Shown one piece after another: positions 38,757 through 49,454 of a DNA stretch of 64,000 bases. The DNA comes from Symbiodinium natans (taxonomy: Eukaryota > Sar > Dinophyceae > Suessiales > Symbiodiniaceae). The DNA lies in contig CAJNDS010002400.1 in NCBI GenBank assembly GCA_905221605.1, positions 27,501-91,500 on the forward strand, given 5' to 3'. Within the stretch, counting starts at the first letter, position 1, and the number at the start of each line of letters is the position of its first letter. The translations under genes were made by a program, and so were the position numbers. Below the pieces are notes generated by a model. The model saw only the letters and a list, made by a program, of their open reading frames with translations, was not told the DNA's origin and did not search any database.

Positions 38757-41700
38757 CTGGCGTCCCTCGAGCTCCTCCTCGACGAGGTCCACCAGCTGCA
38801 CCAGTCCGTAGCGGTCCGCGAGGCGCCGCACGGAGAAGGCGAAGTCGATGTCGCCCTCGGGCGGTTCTCCCAGAAAACCCAAGGGTTTAGGGTTTAGGGT
38901 TTAGGGTTTAGGGTTTAACCCTAGACCCCCCTTGGAACATCCCTAAACGGCAGGCGACGACAGCCGCAACCCTGAGCTCCACACAAACACTAACCCCCAA
39001 AACCACAAATACCCCCTGGGGGGACAGGGTTTAGGGTTTAGGGTTTAGGGTCTAGGGGATTAGGGGACTTTTTGGGGATATAGACCCTCTCAATAAGGTC
39101 CCTGTTTAAGAGAGCCAGAAGAGGGCTCAGAAGGGTTCCCTGTTCAGGGTCAAACCCTAAACCCTAAACCCTAAACCCTAAACCCTAAACCCTAAACCCT
39201 AAACCCTAAACCCTAAACCCTCCTCAAGCTCTGAACTTTCAGCTCGAGGCTTCTGAATTGAAATTCCGGTTTTTTGTGGGTTGGCACGACAGGGGATTAG
39301 GGTTTAGGGTTTAGGGTTTAGGATTAGGGTTTAGGGTTTAGGGTTTAGGGTTTAGGATGAGGGTTTAGGGTTTAGGCTAGAAGCAGCATGTACCAATGTA
39401 CCAACGTACCTGTCGGCCGTCCCAGAATCCAAGCCTAAGCCGCAAAAGCCCTGAGATTAACAAAGGGTCGGGAAAAACACTAATAGTATTCCCCTATGGC
39501 CCCTATATGAATATACCACAATAACCCCCAAGAGCCTGTTTTCGTTATTTAAGAATCCCTAACCCCTAACCTCTAAACCCTAAACCCTACTAATCATTAG
39601 ATTGTTCTGCCGGCCTTGGAGGAGAATGCGTCGGACATGATGTATACCAGCAGGGCGCCGAACGCGCGCTCGTCTGCCTGCAAGGTGAAGCTTCGACTCT
39701 TTGGGGTTTTAGGGTTCAGGGTTCAGGGTTTAGGGTTTAGGGTTTGGGGTTTAGGGTTTGGGGTTTAGGGTTTAGGGTTTGGGGTTTCGGGTTTGGGGTT
39801 TCGGGTTTAGGGTTTCGAAGAAGCCCCTTGCAGTGCTAAGCCCGGGAAGTCCCACAGAACACCCAGCGTCCTACTACGTAGGGCTTTCAGGTCAGGACGT
39901 CCTAAACCCTAAACCCTAAACCCTAAACCCTAAACCCTAAACCCTTATCGGTTGGAACCATGGGTGTCTTAAAGGGACTTAAAGGGATCCGCAGTATGGG
40001 CCCTAAATGGGGTTTCCGAAATTAGGGGTACCTTTTTGGGGTCCTTACTCTAAGGGAAGCCTGCTCTTTGGGGTCTATGTTAGGGGTGCGCTTTTTAAAG
40101 CCCCAAACCCTAAGCCCTAACCCTAAACACCCCTAAACCCTAAACCCTCACACCCTAAACTCTAAAACCCCCTTGGTAACCCCAAATTCAGGACTTCGGA
40201 TCCCCCCGGTCCCCACGGTTTAAAGGGCTTTCGGGGCGTCGGGGGCTTGAGGGTTGCATGATGCCTGGAGGGCTTAGGACTTCGAAGTTGAAGGGCTTGG
40301 GGTTTAGGGTTTAGGGTTTAGGGTTTGGGGTTTGGGGTTTGGGGTTTGGGGTTTGGGGTTTAGGGTTTAGGGCTTGGGGTTTAGGGTTTAGGGTTTAGGG
40401 TTTCGGGTTTTGGGAGCCTCAACCCTACAGGGGTGGCCTCAGGGTCGCCACTGAGGTCGACCTCGTTGGTTTGTCCCTCCTGTGGAACTTCGGCATTGGG
40501 GTTCGGGGGTTCGGGAGACCTTCATTCGTGGAATTGCTGTTAGTGCTTTAAGGCTCAGGGTCCAAGGCTCAGGTTTTGGGCCTTATAGGGTTTAGGTTTC
40601 AGGGTTCAGGTTTCTCTTTAACTCAATTTCTCTTGTGGGGCGGAAAAGGGGGGGGGGATGGAGAGAAGGTACCTAAAACCCTGTAAGCCCTACAACTTAG
40701 CTGGGCTGCGCTTCAGTTGCTTTTCGTGGGACTAACAAGAGTGCTTTTTTGGGTTGGAAGAGGCTTATAAGGAAACCTGAGCCCTAAAAAAAGGGGGGAG
40801 CAGGGGCCTACTCTAGGTCCGAGTGGTTCTTCATGAGTAGCTCCTTGAGCCTAACTAGGGTTTAGGGTTTAGGGTTTAGGGTTTAGGTTCAGGGTTTAGG
40901 GTTTAGGGTTTGCAGCTTTGGACTTCGGCTGCAATGTGACCTGCTAGGTGGAGTCCATGCTCAGGAGCCCTTTGAATCCCTATGACCTGCTCCGCATGCA
41001 CCTCAGAGAGCCCCAAAATTGCAGCGAATCTGCAACGAGGTATGAGGATCCGGAATAAAGGGGTATTCTTGGGCTGCATACTATAGGGCGTTCAGCCGAC
41101 CCATGCACAACCCTGAGCCCTAAACCTTAAACCCTAAACCCTCAAGACCCTCTACCCGAACCTTCCAACCCCGAAGCTGGCTGGTTCCTAGTAGGGAATG
41201 CAGGGGATGAGGGTACTCCTATATCATCCCTGAAAGGGTATATATATATATATAGGGCCCTCACTCCGTCATTCCCTACTAAGAACCAGGGGGTAAAACC
41301 CCAAAACCCGTCTCCTTCCACCCAAGTTCGAGCATCTCCCGGAAGTACTCCGACCGGCTCACCAAAAGGCGCCGGTCGAAGAACCTCCCCACATGGGGGA
41401 CTTACGATGATTGGGGGTACCCCCCCGCATTTTCGGAAACCCCCGCACATCTCGGGATGAAGGGTGATAATTATGTGCCGCGGGCTTAGGGATGTACAGG
41501 GTCAGCCTTAAAGTACATATATATATATATATGTATATGTATGTATTGATTTATTTTTTACGCGCTGGTTAGAGAGTTGTACAGGATTCAGAAATAGACG
41601 CCAACATATCTCATGTGTATGTATATATATATATACATATTGCATATGTACATATGTGTATATGTATATGTACGTATACATATATACATATAGATGTATA

Positions 41701-42286
41701 TCTATATAAGGTTTAGGGTTGAGGTTCCTAAGCTGCAACAGGGGATCTTCATGCTTTAACGGCATACTTCTGAGCTAAGGGGTCCCGGAGGGTTTTGGGT
41801 TTAGGGCGTAGCGCGTAGGGTTTAGGGTTAGCTGAGATCGCAGGTAGGTTCCTAGTCCTCAGAAAGTGTGGGAAGAGGGAAGGGCTCACTGGGCTTAGTG
41901 CTGGGTTTAGGACCCGGGCTCCAGGGTTCCTCACGGCACCCTAACTCGCCCGGCTACCGCGGTGGCCACTATGGCAACCCCTGTGCCCTATGTCACCCTA
42001 CGCGAACTCTCAACCGCTTGCACAGGACATTCGCTCGCGCGCGTTCAGGACTTGGTTGCGCACTTGCTATGTAACTAGGGATGTTCCCCTTATGCTAACA
42101 GTCCTGAATAGGGATTATATTACCCCTGTTCTACTTCCTATTAAGGACTGTTAGTATAACGGGGAACATCCCAATTACATTCAACAATTGTTGAAGAAGC
42201 AGTTAAGCATCATTTCAAACCATGAAAGCCTAGTACCTAAAACATCCAAGGCGCAAGCAAGCCCCCTCGGCCAGGCGGAAGGTCAC
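38757..42286 (-). CDS. BTB/POZ-domain gene split into small exons by telomere-like introns
   Basis: Five minus-strand islands, read in order, follow the BTB fold. 42286-42263: VTFRLAEG (after GCCCCAG|GTG), the first strand. 41389-41308: FFDRRLLVSRSEYFREMLEL, the 'H-R-x-L-x-x-R-S-x-Y-F' helix, ending GAGACGG|GTTTTG. 40503-40427: an acidic insert (VPQEGQTNEVDLSGDPEAT). 39677-39596: ADERAFGALLVYIMSDAFSS (after CTTGCAG|GCAGAC), the 'LL.YIYTD' helix. 38882-38757: PPEGDIDFAFSVRRLADRYG, then LVQLVDLVEEELEGRQ, the 'ADRYGL' helix. BTB domains mediate dimerisation and often adapt substrates to cullin ligases. The introns (about 0.55-1 kb) hold TTTAGGG/CCCTAAA arrays, family E at 41.2 kb and microsatellites. 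Exon phases were not all reconciled, especially between the first two pieces. The rest of the gene is not identified, but may include exons further left (38.14, 37.15 kb). Confidence 0.65.
38882..38920 (+). repeat. telomere-like TTTAGGG array in a BTB intron
   Basis: Starts directly at the exon edge. Confidence 0.9.
39025..39375. repeat. opposed telomere-like arrays in a BTB intron
   Basis: TTTAGGG at 39028-39050, CCCTAAA (about ten units) at 39155-39222, TTTAGGG at 39298-39375. Confidence 0.9.
39708..39945. repeat. telomere-like arrays in a BTB intron
   Basis: TTTAGGG/TTTGGGG/TTTCGGG units at 39708-39815 and CCCTAAA at 39902-39943. Confidence 0.9.
40298..40410 (+). repeat. telomere-like TTTAGGG/TTTGGGG array
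   Basis: About 16 units with a block of five TTTGGGG. Confidence 0.9.
40856..40915 (+). repeat. telomere-like TTTAGGG array
   Basis: About eight units. Confidence 0.9.
41177..41291 (+). mobile_element. family E inverted-repeat element
   Basis: CTGGCTGGTTCCTAGTAGGG ... TCCCTACTAAGAACCAGGG, with (TA)n in the loop. Confidence 0.75.
41510..41712. repeat. AT-rich microsatellite
   Basis: ATATATGTATATGTATG-type DNA; artefact ORFs rich in Tyr/Ile. Confidence 0.85.
42077..42174 (+). mobile_element. family A inverted-repeat element
   Basis: GGGATGTTCCCCTTATGCTA ... AACGGGGAACATCCCAA. Confidence 0.85.
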
Positions 42287-42593
42287 CTGGGGCAGACGGC
42301 AGGCTCGCAACGTCAAACTTAGGGTTTTAGGGTTTCGTGTGGAGGGTGAATTGGGGGGTTGAGGGTTTAGGGATTGAGTTTTGGGAGGGGTTTAGGTTTC
42401 CCCCTAAGCGCCTTCAAGTGCGTGTAGGGTTTAGGGTTTAGGGTCTGTTCCGTCCCTATCAAGGGCCTTAAGGGGTATTGTCTGGGCTCACGGGGCGCAC
42501 GCCTGCATACATTCGCGAGGCCAGCAGCCAGGGTTTAGGGTTAAGGGTTAAGGGTTAAGGGTTTGGGGGGTTAGGGATGTTGAGGGTTTAGGG

Positions 42594-42674
42594 TTGGGAT
42601 GTTCCCCTTATACTAGCGGGATCCTCGTACGCTCTATCATAATCCTACTGTTAGTACGAGGGGGAGCATCCCAA
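42594..42674 (+). mobile_element. family A element, short variant
   Basis: TTGGGATGTTCCCCTTATAC ... GAGGGGGAGCATCCCAA; internal stem shortened. Confidence 0.75.
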
Positions 42675-42976
42675 GTTAAGGGTTCAGAGAGCTAGCAAGG
42701 TGGAGGACATCCTTCCGCCGTGAGCTGATGCCGTCGTGGGACGCGTTCCCGCGCACTTCAGCGCGGCTCGAGCGACCCAGGAACGGTTGGTCACATTTCG
42801 AATTCAAAACAAGGGCGGATGGTCTCTGCCGCCCGTCAGTCACATATACTCACAAAGGAAAGAGCTCACTTGACAACATGGGAACCACGCCGGGAGCTTG
42901 AGACGTGGGCATCCGATCCTTGAACACAAGGCCCTTCAAATCCCTTCCTTGCCTTCAACTGGAGTATCCGGGGTCC

Positions 42977-43240
42977 TTAGTCCTTACAAGCCGTTCGGTG
43001 CTCGCTGTCGCTGACTTTGCAGGAGCATTCTCCGGCCCCAGAGCTGCCAGACCAGTCATGAGAGCCGTAGGTTTCTTGGATGCCTTCTCCAAGGTCGCAG
43101 GCGGTGGAGCAGGAGGCGTAGTCCGTGACATTTCCAGCGCCGCCCTTGCTGTAGGTGGCACAAGCGGGGGCATCCTCCCCGCAGCCCATGAGCAGTGCGA
43201 CTACCCCCAGCAAACCTCCGGCAAGAGCAAGGCGAAACAT
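42977..43240 (-). CDS. small cysteine-rich secreted or lipoprotein-like protein
   Basis: 87 residues from an ATG at 43240. The N-terminus MFRLALAGGLLGVVALLMGC is a clear signal peptide and ends in a lipobox-like L-M-G-C. The mature part has about eight Cys, arranged as CGED..CATY, ASCSTACDLGEG and GECSCKV, with Gly/Ser-rich loops (SHDWSGSSGAG) and a terminal TACKD. Eight Cys suggest a disulphide-bonded extracellular domain; I cannot name the family. A 169-codon plus frame covers the same DNA, but it lacks any such organisation and is taken as a shadow. Single exon, with no telomere-like units nearby. Confidence 0.65.
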   Translation of the reverse strand: MFRLALAGGLLGVVALLMGCGEDAPACATYSKGGAGNVTDYASCSTACDLGEGIQETYGSHDWSGSSGAGECSCKVSDSEHRTACKD

Positions 43241-43409
43241 CTTCAGGAGAGAAGGTCTGGGAGACGATCGCTTACGATCACTTTGGGCACGCGGATGCAG
43301 CTGTCAAGCTCTGAGCCAACGAAGTGCGAGTCGGATGCAGCTTCCAAGACTCTAAGGACAGTTCTACACTCATTAGAAGCAAGCAATAGATTGAACGGCT
43401 GTTGTATAA

Positions 43410-43508
43410 CCTAGTTGTCCAGTACCTAGGGGAACTAAAGGTTAACCTTTGGGATTATAAGTGGGTTATATTCCTCCGAAAAGGTTAAAGGTTACCTACT
43501 CTACAACT
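43410..43508 (+). mobile_element. family F element, intact
   Basis: CCTAGTTGTCCAGTACCTAG ... GTTACCTACTCTACAACTA. Confidence 0.8.
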
Positions 43509-44929
43509 AAGATAACAAAATCCTTGGACATCGTTTCGATTGATGGGGTCCCTGCAAGGCCAGGGCACCGAGCTTGTCGGGTGGAGTTCATCCGACTTAC
43601 CGCAGCTCTAGTTTCAACCAGTTGCAGGTTGCATGGGCAATTGTTTCCCAAAAAAGATGTATATCAATATCGCAAAGTTTCCGATGACTTTTCCCTCAGC
43701 TCGATGCTACAGACCCCCCAAACCCTCAGAATTTAGAACCCTGAATCCCGAATTACTGCCAACCTGGCTAAGGTTCAGGGCTGCACATTTAGGTTAAGGT
43801 TCAGGGTTGCACATTTAGTCCACATGGATTTGCTCCTAGAACTTTGCCATCGTACAACCGAGAATCCTAGATCTTACCAGCCTCCGGAACTAATGGTCAT
43901 ACCCCTGACTTCCCCTCCCTTTAGAGGACACCCACAACATACCCACTAAATGCCGGTTTCCGTACTACTGGTATAAGCTTGCAATCCCTTAAAAAGCCTT
44001 GATTACTTGATTTCGGCTCCTTCCCCCTCTATCGACGATGACCTTGCAACTACCCAAAACAATCCTTATGTGACCCTGTTATTGCAGCTTGGTTTTAATA
44101 CTTGTTTTCGAGCATTTCCTATCAGAACTGGATCAGGACTGTAGTGGGAACGCGCTTGCTGATCTCTAGGCTTCTGTGGCATCATATGCTACAAACTGAA
44201 AACCTGGGCTATCACTATCAGCAAATCCCTGAACTGAGTATACTCTCGCAGGGTACATCCGAAATTTCAGGCCCAAGCATCCTTCACAAAGGCCTTTTCT
44301 CACAGAGAACCGCACATCTGCCCCTAAGGCAGATCTACACCTCATACCTCAGGCCTGGCTGTTCTTCTGCAACCAGGCTTATAAGATCTCACTTCTCCAA
44401 CATCAAAAACCCCCAAGCTTTCACCCTAAACCCTAAACCCTAAACCCTAAACCCTAAACCCTAAACCCTAAACCCTAAACACTGCCTCAAACCTCAGGCT
44501 GGCTGCAAATGGGAAAGAACCCAATTCAGCTGGAGAAGTCCTCCTCATGTCGATGGCTCCAATTGTTACCGGATACTGCTATACTAGTCATGTAATAATG
44601 TCTTTGAATGATAGTAACAATACAATAGTCGAAAGTCGAGAACTTGTGAACGCAGAGGGATAGCCTTTCCTCGTCATCTGACCAGCTTTCTTGCCAATAC
44701 TGCACATCGCATTTCAGCAATGCTGCAGTACTGCAATCGTTACGAAAACGGCGGCAAAGGACCTACTAAATCGCAGGTCGATCAGAATTTTGGAGCCTGT
44801 TGCCTCTTACCCCAGATGCTGCTGGATACGGCACCAAAGAAACCTTAAGTAGCTGCTCCCAGTAAAAAAAACTGACCTGCGCCTAAATCTCGGCACCAAT
44901 CTCTCTCACTTTAGGCCCATGCTGCTGTC
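43509..44929. other. low-repeat stretch, gene content uncertain
   Basis: A 49-bp stretch at 43554-43602 could be a canonical intron on the minus strand (GCTGCG|GTAAGT ... CTTGCAG|GGACCC), joining TIAHATCNWLKLEL to TPSIETMSKDF. Plus frames at 43461-43736 and 44102-44443 lack recognisable domains. One CCCTAAA array lies at 44424-44480. Much of it may be the 3' region of the RING gene. Confidence 0.35.
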
Positions 44930-45808
44930 TCAATCCATGAAGAGTCCGCGTGTTGCGCATTGCACAGGCTGCCGGCAAAACGGACACTGGCGATGGCGCA
45001 GTTGCTGTCCGCATTCCTTGCCTGAGCTCACATAAGCATAATTCTGAAGATCACGGGCTCTCTTTGGGTGGCGCAGCTTCTAAGATGTTTCAATCAATCC
45101 TGGCATGTAGAAGATGCTGTGGGATATCCGAATTCTGCCCCCAAGTCCAGAATCACAAAACCGAACTTCTGCTTACCACGAACCTATGGCACATGATAGG
45201 CAGGCTCATTGTCATTAATGCATGTTTGCAGCATCTGTCTACACCACTGGCCAAGAAACAAACAACTCAATCCAACCGTCTGACAATGCGGCGTTTTCCG
45301 ATTACAAACAGCGACAAAAATTGTACAGTTTCCAGCCTGAGTGGCATAGCACATGCCCGCAGGGGGCCAGTGCTACCAAGGAGCGATCTTCATCGCAAAT
45401 GCCGCAGGTATCCACGCGCCCGGCCCGGTGGCAGTCAGCTCCGCCAGAACATGGACCGTCTTCACTGTCTTCTGAAGAAGTCTCGTCCCATTCTGCACGA
45501 ACGGAGAGTTTGTTCCACGTTACGCTTTTGATAGTCAGTTTGCTGAAGCCATGCGCTTTCAAGCCCCGCTGCAGAGCTTGAGACAACGTCTCCCAGTCCC
45601 GTGGGAGTTGCTGCAGGGAGTTCAAGACTGTCATGTATTCCACCTTGATACTTGCGGAGAAGCTGGCATTGCGACTTGCCTGTTCACACTCTCGCTCGAG
45701 TTCTCCCGCCGTCTCTAGAACCCACTTCTGCACTTTTTGCCGGTCGCAGTCAAGCTGATTCGCCCGTGATGTGGTGGACTGCCGCGACATGCGCTTGGCA
45801 AAGGACAT
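44930..45808 (-). CDS. RING-finger protein, two exons with a GC-AG intron
   Basis: Exon 1 runs from an ATG at 45808 to 45337. It has an alpha-helical N-terminal half (KWVLETAGELERECEQASRN, QLPRDWETLSQALQRGLKAH), an acidic SSEDSEDG linker and the first half of a RING (CGICDEDRSLVALAPCGHVL, then C). The frame then leaves coding sequence. Exon 2 (45021-44930) supplies KECGQQLRHRQCPFCRQPV and ends GLFMD-stop. The 315-bp intron has junctions CACTCAG|GCTGGA and GAGCTCAG|GCAAGG, both with CTCAGGC, and joining gives 187 residues in frame. The zinc ligands are C-x2-C, C-G-H, C and CPFC; the sixth ligand would be the Cys of KEC, with unusual spacing. Probable E3 ubiquitin ligase. The frame extends upstream of the ATG to a TTG, so a 5' exon is possible. 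Confidence 0.75.
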
Positions 45809-46084
45809 GGCACCACTCGCCTGATGAAGTCTGATGCAAGAGGGCTGTCTGCAGCTGGGATCTGCCTGCTTGAGCAAGCCAGACTATCCATATTCCCAAG
45901 AACGGCACCTGCTTTGATCAGCCGGTAGCCTTCAACTATAGCCCCAATGCCCAGCTGCTTGTCACGTGCAGTCATGTAAAACCTCCCAAAACAACCTTGC
46001 AAGTGCCATGAAACCTTGCAAGTGCCATGACGCCCTGAGGTACCCCCAAACCCAGAAACCCCAAACGCCCTAAACAGTACGTTT

Positions 46085-46345
46085 CTAATATAGATGCATA
46101 TAATTATAATATAAATATATATGTTTATATTTATATGTACATTTCTTGTATTTATATTTATACTTATATTTCTATTTTTAATTGTATGTAGACATGTTAT
46201 GAATATATGAATACATGAATACATGAATACATGAATACATGAATACATGAATACATGAATACATGAATACATGAATATATGAATATATGAATATATGAAT
46301 ATATGTATATATATATATATGTGTATATGGATGTACATGTATGAT
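46085..46345 (+). repeat. AT-rich region with GAATACAT minisatellite
   Basis: ATATATA DNA, then about eleven GAATACAT units (46199-46290) and GAATATAT units. Confidence 0.85.
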
Positions 46346-46492
46346 ATCCTCACACCCTAAACCCTGAAGGTTGCCCGCCTGCTTCATCTCCTGGGAGAAG
46401 TCGAAACACTCCAGAGACTTGCTTGCGCCCGCCTGCAGCCAAAAACCCGCTTCAAGGGCTTGGCTGACTTCTGAGCCGCTCCTAAAAGTTTA

Positions 46493-46589
46493 CTGGATGG
46501 CCCTGAGGACCCTCCGAACAAATATTCCTAAATATTATTCTCTTAAACCCAATAAGGGAAAATATAAAATGCCCCAAGGGCCTACCTAG
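46493..46589 (+). mobile_element. family B element
   Basis: CTGGATGGCCCTGAGGACCC ... GGGCCTACCTAG; AGTTTA on the left and AGTTTAAC on the right suggest a TTTA target duplication. Confidence 0.65.
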
Positions 46590-46699
46590 TTTAACTTTTA
46601 GGCTCCTTGTTGTAGTTTCTACGAAAACCCAAAAGGTGAAAGTCCCAACAGCCAGCCAAAAGCCTGCTTCAGGGCGCTCTCACTTGGGTCCTTTTAGGT

Positions 46700-46870
46700 G
46701 GGAGGGGGGGGGGGGGGGGTGCAGGGTTTAGCGCGTCAGGTTCGCCACTTCAATTTTTTCGGCTTGCGGTTGGGGAGGGGGGAGGGGGGAGGAGGGGAGA
46801 GGGGGGGAGGGGTTCGGGGGGGGAGTTTGGAGGGGGGTCTCGGGGCTTCTGTGGGGGGGGGGGGGGGTCT
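46700..46870 (+). repeat. G-rich tract
   Basis: Runs of 9-14 G and GGGGGAGG units, with potential for G-quadruplexes. Confidence 0.8.
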
Positions 46871-47889
46871 TAGGTTTAGGGTGAACCGTAAACCCGAAAC
46901 CATGAATTTTACAAGGGCTTTTCGAGGCTGTAGGATCTGCGAGAACCGCGGTTCAAGGATTGTCGAGTTGAGCAGAAGCCTAGCTGATCGCCATCCCGAA
47001 CCGGGTTTGATTCCAAAAATCCGACATACCAAAAACCCATAAGGTTTAGACAGCAGAGCTTAGGGGACTCTCCTCCCCCAACATTTTTTCCTTTCTTTAA
47101 AGGAGCCTCCGGCAGGGGTAGCTTCATGGCGGCCCGAATGCGAATCTGATCCTGGCCAGGCTCTCCCCAGAATCCCAACCCCCAAGGCAGGGTTTAGGGT
47201 TTAGGGTTTAGGGTTTAGGGTTTAGGGTTTGGGGTTTGAGGGTGATAACAAGGAGCCTTGTTATCAATCAGGAGTCAAGTCCACACTATTGGGGGTGGGC
47301 TCCCAGGCCCCTAAACCCTAAACCACACAACCCTAAACCCGAAATCCTAAATCCTAAACCCTAAATCCGTGGTCCTTCTCGTTGAGCCAGCCCCGGCCTC
47401 GTGAGGAGTCCTTGTCTGTTCGGGCTGTTGCGCTTTGGGAGTGGGTTTCGGGTTTGGGGTTTGGGGTTTGGGGGGGTTTAGGGTTTAGGGTTTGGAGGGC
47501 TTTGGGGGGCTTCGGGAGTTGGTTTGGGGTTTAGGGTGTAGGGTTTAGGGTTCAGGGTTTGGGGCTTAGGGTTTGGGGTCTGGGGTTTAGGGGTTATTCA
47601 GATTTAGGGCTTCAGGATTTAGGTTTGAGGATTTCGAGGGTCCAAGGGGCTTTAGGCTTTTTAGGGCCTCCGCCGGAATCTGCCTTTCGAACTTCAGGAG
47701 GCTTAGTACCGCAGAACAGGGATGTGAGAGTTTCGGGTTTAGGCCTTAGGGGCGCATACGAAGAGGCAGACACGACGAGGGAGAGAGAGGGTTTAGGGTT
47801 TAGGGTCTAGGGTTTAGGGTTCAGGGTTCATGGTTTGGGGTGTAGGGTTTAGGGTTTTAACCCTAAACCCGAAGCCCTCGAAAAAAAGG
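46871..47889. other. mostly TTTAGGG-type DNA; weak exons
   Basis: Arrays at 47191-47240, 47455-47600 and 47788-47855. Islands at 47090-47175 (GQDQIRIRAAMKLPLPEAP, minus) and 47365-47425 (RTDKDSSRGRGWLNEKDHG, minus) may be exons. Confidence 0.45.
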
Positions 47890-47977
47890 GGGCGCCAAGG
47901 AGAGAGGTCCTCCGTGTCAATCACGAAGAGTGTGTCCAGCATGCCCACCCTTTCCTGTCCGGGCGGCAGCCATGTGT
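47890..47977 (-). CDS. predicted exon 'LPPGQERVGMLDTLFVIDTE'
   Basis: About 29 residues (TWLPPGQERVGMLDTLFVID, TEDLSPWR). Its acceptor would be the last unit of the telomere-like array itself: GGGTTTAG|ACACAT. Confidence 0.7.
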
Positions 47978-48030
47978 CTAAACCCTAAACCCTAAACCCT
48001 AAACCCTAAACCCTAAACCCTAAACCCCAA
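47978..48030 (-). repeat. telomere-like CCCTAAA array, 7 units
   Basis: Abuts the preceding exon. Confidence 0.95.
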
Positions 48031-48429
48031 CTCGGCTGCTCGTTTAGCGGTCCTTCGTCTTCGGAGCTGGTTCACTCCCTGAACCCTAAGCCCTAAACTC
48101 TGAGATCCTTCGACTCCAGTGATGTAGTGTGGGTGCAGCGGGGTTTTGGGCTTCGAGGTTCAGAATCTCCCTGAGGGTCGGCCCCAAAACTACAGGTTTA
48201 GGGTTTAGGGTCTTGCGGTTTAGGGGGTTTCGGGTTTAGGGTGTTGTGGTTTAAGGCATTGTTTAGGGTCCTGGAAAGGGGGGGGGTTGTGATTGAATTG
48301 AGGGTTTTTGGGTTCAGGAGTGAGGGTGTTTTGGTTGTGGGCGTTGGGGTTTAGGTTTCTAAGCATGTACCATACGGTGCAGCATAGGCCTGCTGGCAAC
48401 AAAGAGCATGGCTCGAGTCTTACAAGATT

Positions 48430-48510
48430 TTGGGTTTAGGGTCTAGGTATAGGGTATAGGGTATAGGGTATAGGGTTTAGGGTGTAGGGTTTAGGGTTTA
48501 GGGTTTCGTG
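48430..48510 (+). repeat. TATAGGG/TTTAGGG array
   Basis: Block of five TATAGGG variants within TTTAGGG units. Confidence 0.85.
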
Positions 48511-48606
48511 GTATTTGGGGCTCGTGGGCTTGCAAGATGCCAAGAGGCGTGGTCGGAGAAGGTTGACTTGCCCGAGACAGAATGGCATGCGCAATTGGCC
48601 TAAGTC

Positions 48607-48787
48607 TAGGGATCACTGGCTTCAAAAAGGGTTTAGGGTTTAGGGTTTAGTCTACCAAGAGACTCCAAAACCCCTTAATTAAGCAACATACCTTAAATTA
48701 TAGTAGGAACCCTAATATGATTTAAGGTATATTCCTTAATTGAGGGGTTTTGGAGTCTCTGGGTAGGGATCGCTGGCTTCAAAAGGG
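48607..48787. repeat. 25-bp direct repeat flanking a family D element
   Basis: TAGGGATC-A/G-CTGGCTTCAAAA occurs at 48607-48631 and 48764-48787. Between them lie three TTTAGGG units and the element. Confidence 0.7.
48658..48763 (+). mobile_element. family D inverted-repeat element
   Basis: AGAGACTCCAAAACCCCTTA ... GGTTTTGGAGTCTCTGGG. Confidence 0.85.
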
Positions 48788-48905
48788 CATCTGCGGGATT
48801 AGAAGGAGTGTAGGTTTAAGGGGTATGAGGGTACCCTTTTTCTACCCCCCCCCCCGAAAGGAGGTAGGATCCCCATGTAAAGGACACCTGATTTCGAGCA
48901 GAGGC

Positions 48906-48908
<3 letters not shown>

Positions 48909-48936
<28 letters not shown>

Positions 48937-48937
48937 C
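48909..48937 (+). repeat. poly-C tract
   Basis: About 29 C, followed by a TTTAGGG array at 48960-49012. Confidence 0.9.
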
Positions 48938-49015
48938 ACGAAAACCCGAAAACACTTCAGGGTTTAGGGTTTGTTTAGGGTTTAGGGTTTAGGGTTTAGG
49001 GTTCAGGGTTTAGGA

Positions 49016-49112
49016 TCCCCCAGTTCAATACGCCCCCAAGTGGCAGAGATCCAGTTGAAGAGTGTGAACTCCCACTCCACGTCCTTGCAGGTCCATGCCT
49101 CGGGTGCCCCAA
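49016..49112 (-). CDS. predicted exon 'VEWEFTLFNWISATWGRIEL'
   Basis: About 31 residues, rich in Trp (APEAWTCKDVEWEFTLFNWI, SATWGRIELG). Strong coding look, family unknown. Confidence 0.65.
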
Positions 49113-49194
49113 CGCCAGAAACAAACCCTCGAACGCGACGGGGTTTGTTAGGGCTTATCTCAAGAAAGGGTTTAGGGTTTAGGGTTTAGGGTTC

Positions 49195-49246
49195 AGCAGC
49201 TCCGGGTCGAGCAATCTCCAGTAGAGCCGCTGTTTGGGCTGTCGAA
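49195..49246 (-). CDS. predicted exon 'PKQRLYWRLLDPELL'
   Basis: About 17 residues next to a TTTAGGG array (49169-49195). Confidence 0.5.
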
Positions 49247-49389
49247 AAAAACCCACCCACCCAGAGAATCCCAAAACATTAAGAAATAAAAAAGTTATAT
49301 TTTTCATCAGCAAGCCCTGTCCTCCAACCTCACTCTGTCATGGACTATCCTACCCACGAACCATTTCATCGGCCGCACAGGGCAGCCAG

Positions 49390-49450
49390 ACACCTCGAAG
49401 AGGGGGGGGGGAGGGGGGGAGGGGGGGGGGAGAGGGGGGTGGAGGGGGGC
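49390..49450 (+). repeat. G-rich tract
   Basis: GGGGGGGGAGGGGGG-type run just before the minisatellite. Confidence 0.85.
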
Positions 49451-49454
49451 CAAT

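Noticed and set aside
42905-43414. 169-codon plus frame as a gene
   Set aside because: Overlaps the minus-strand signal-peptide/Cys-rich gene and has no domain-like features.
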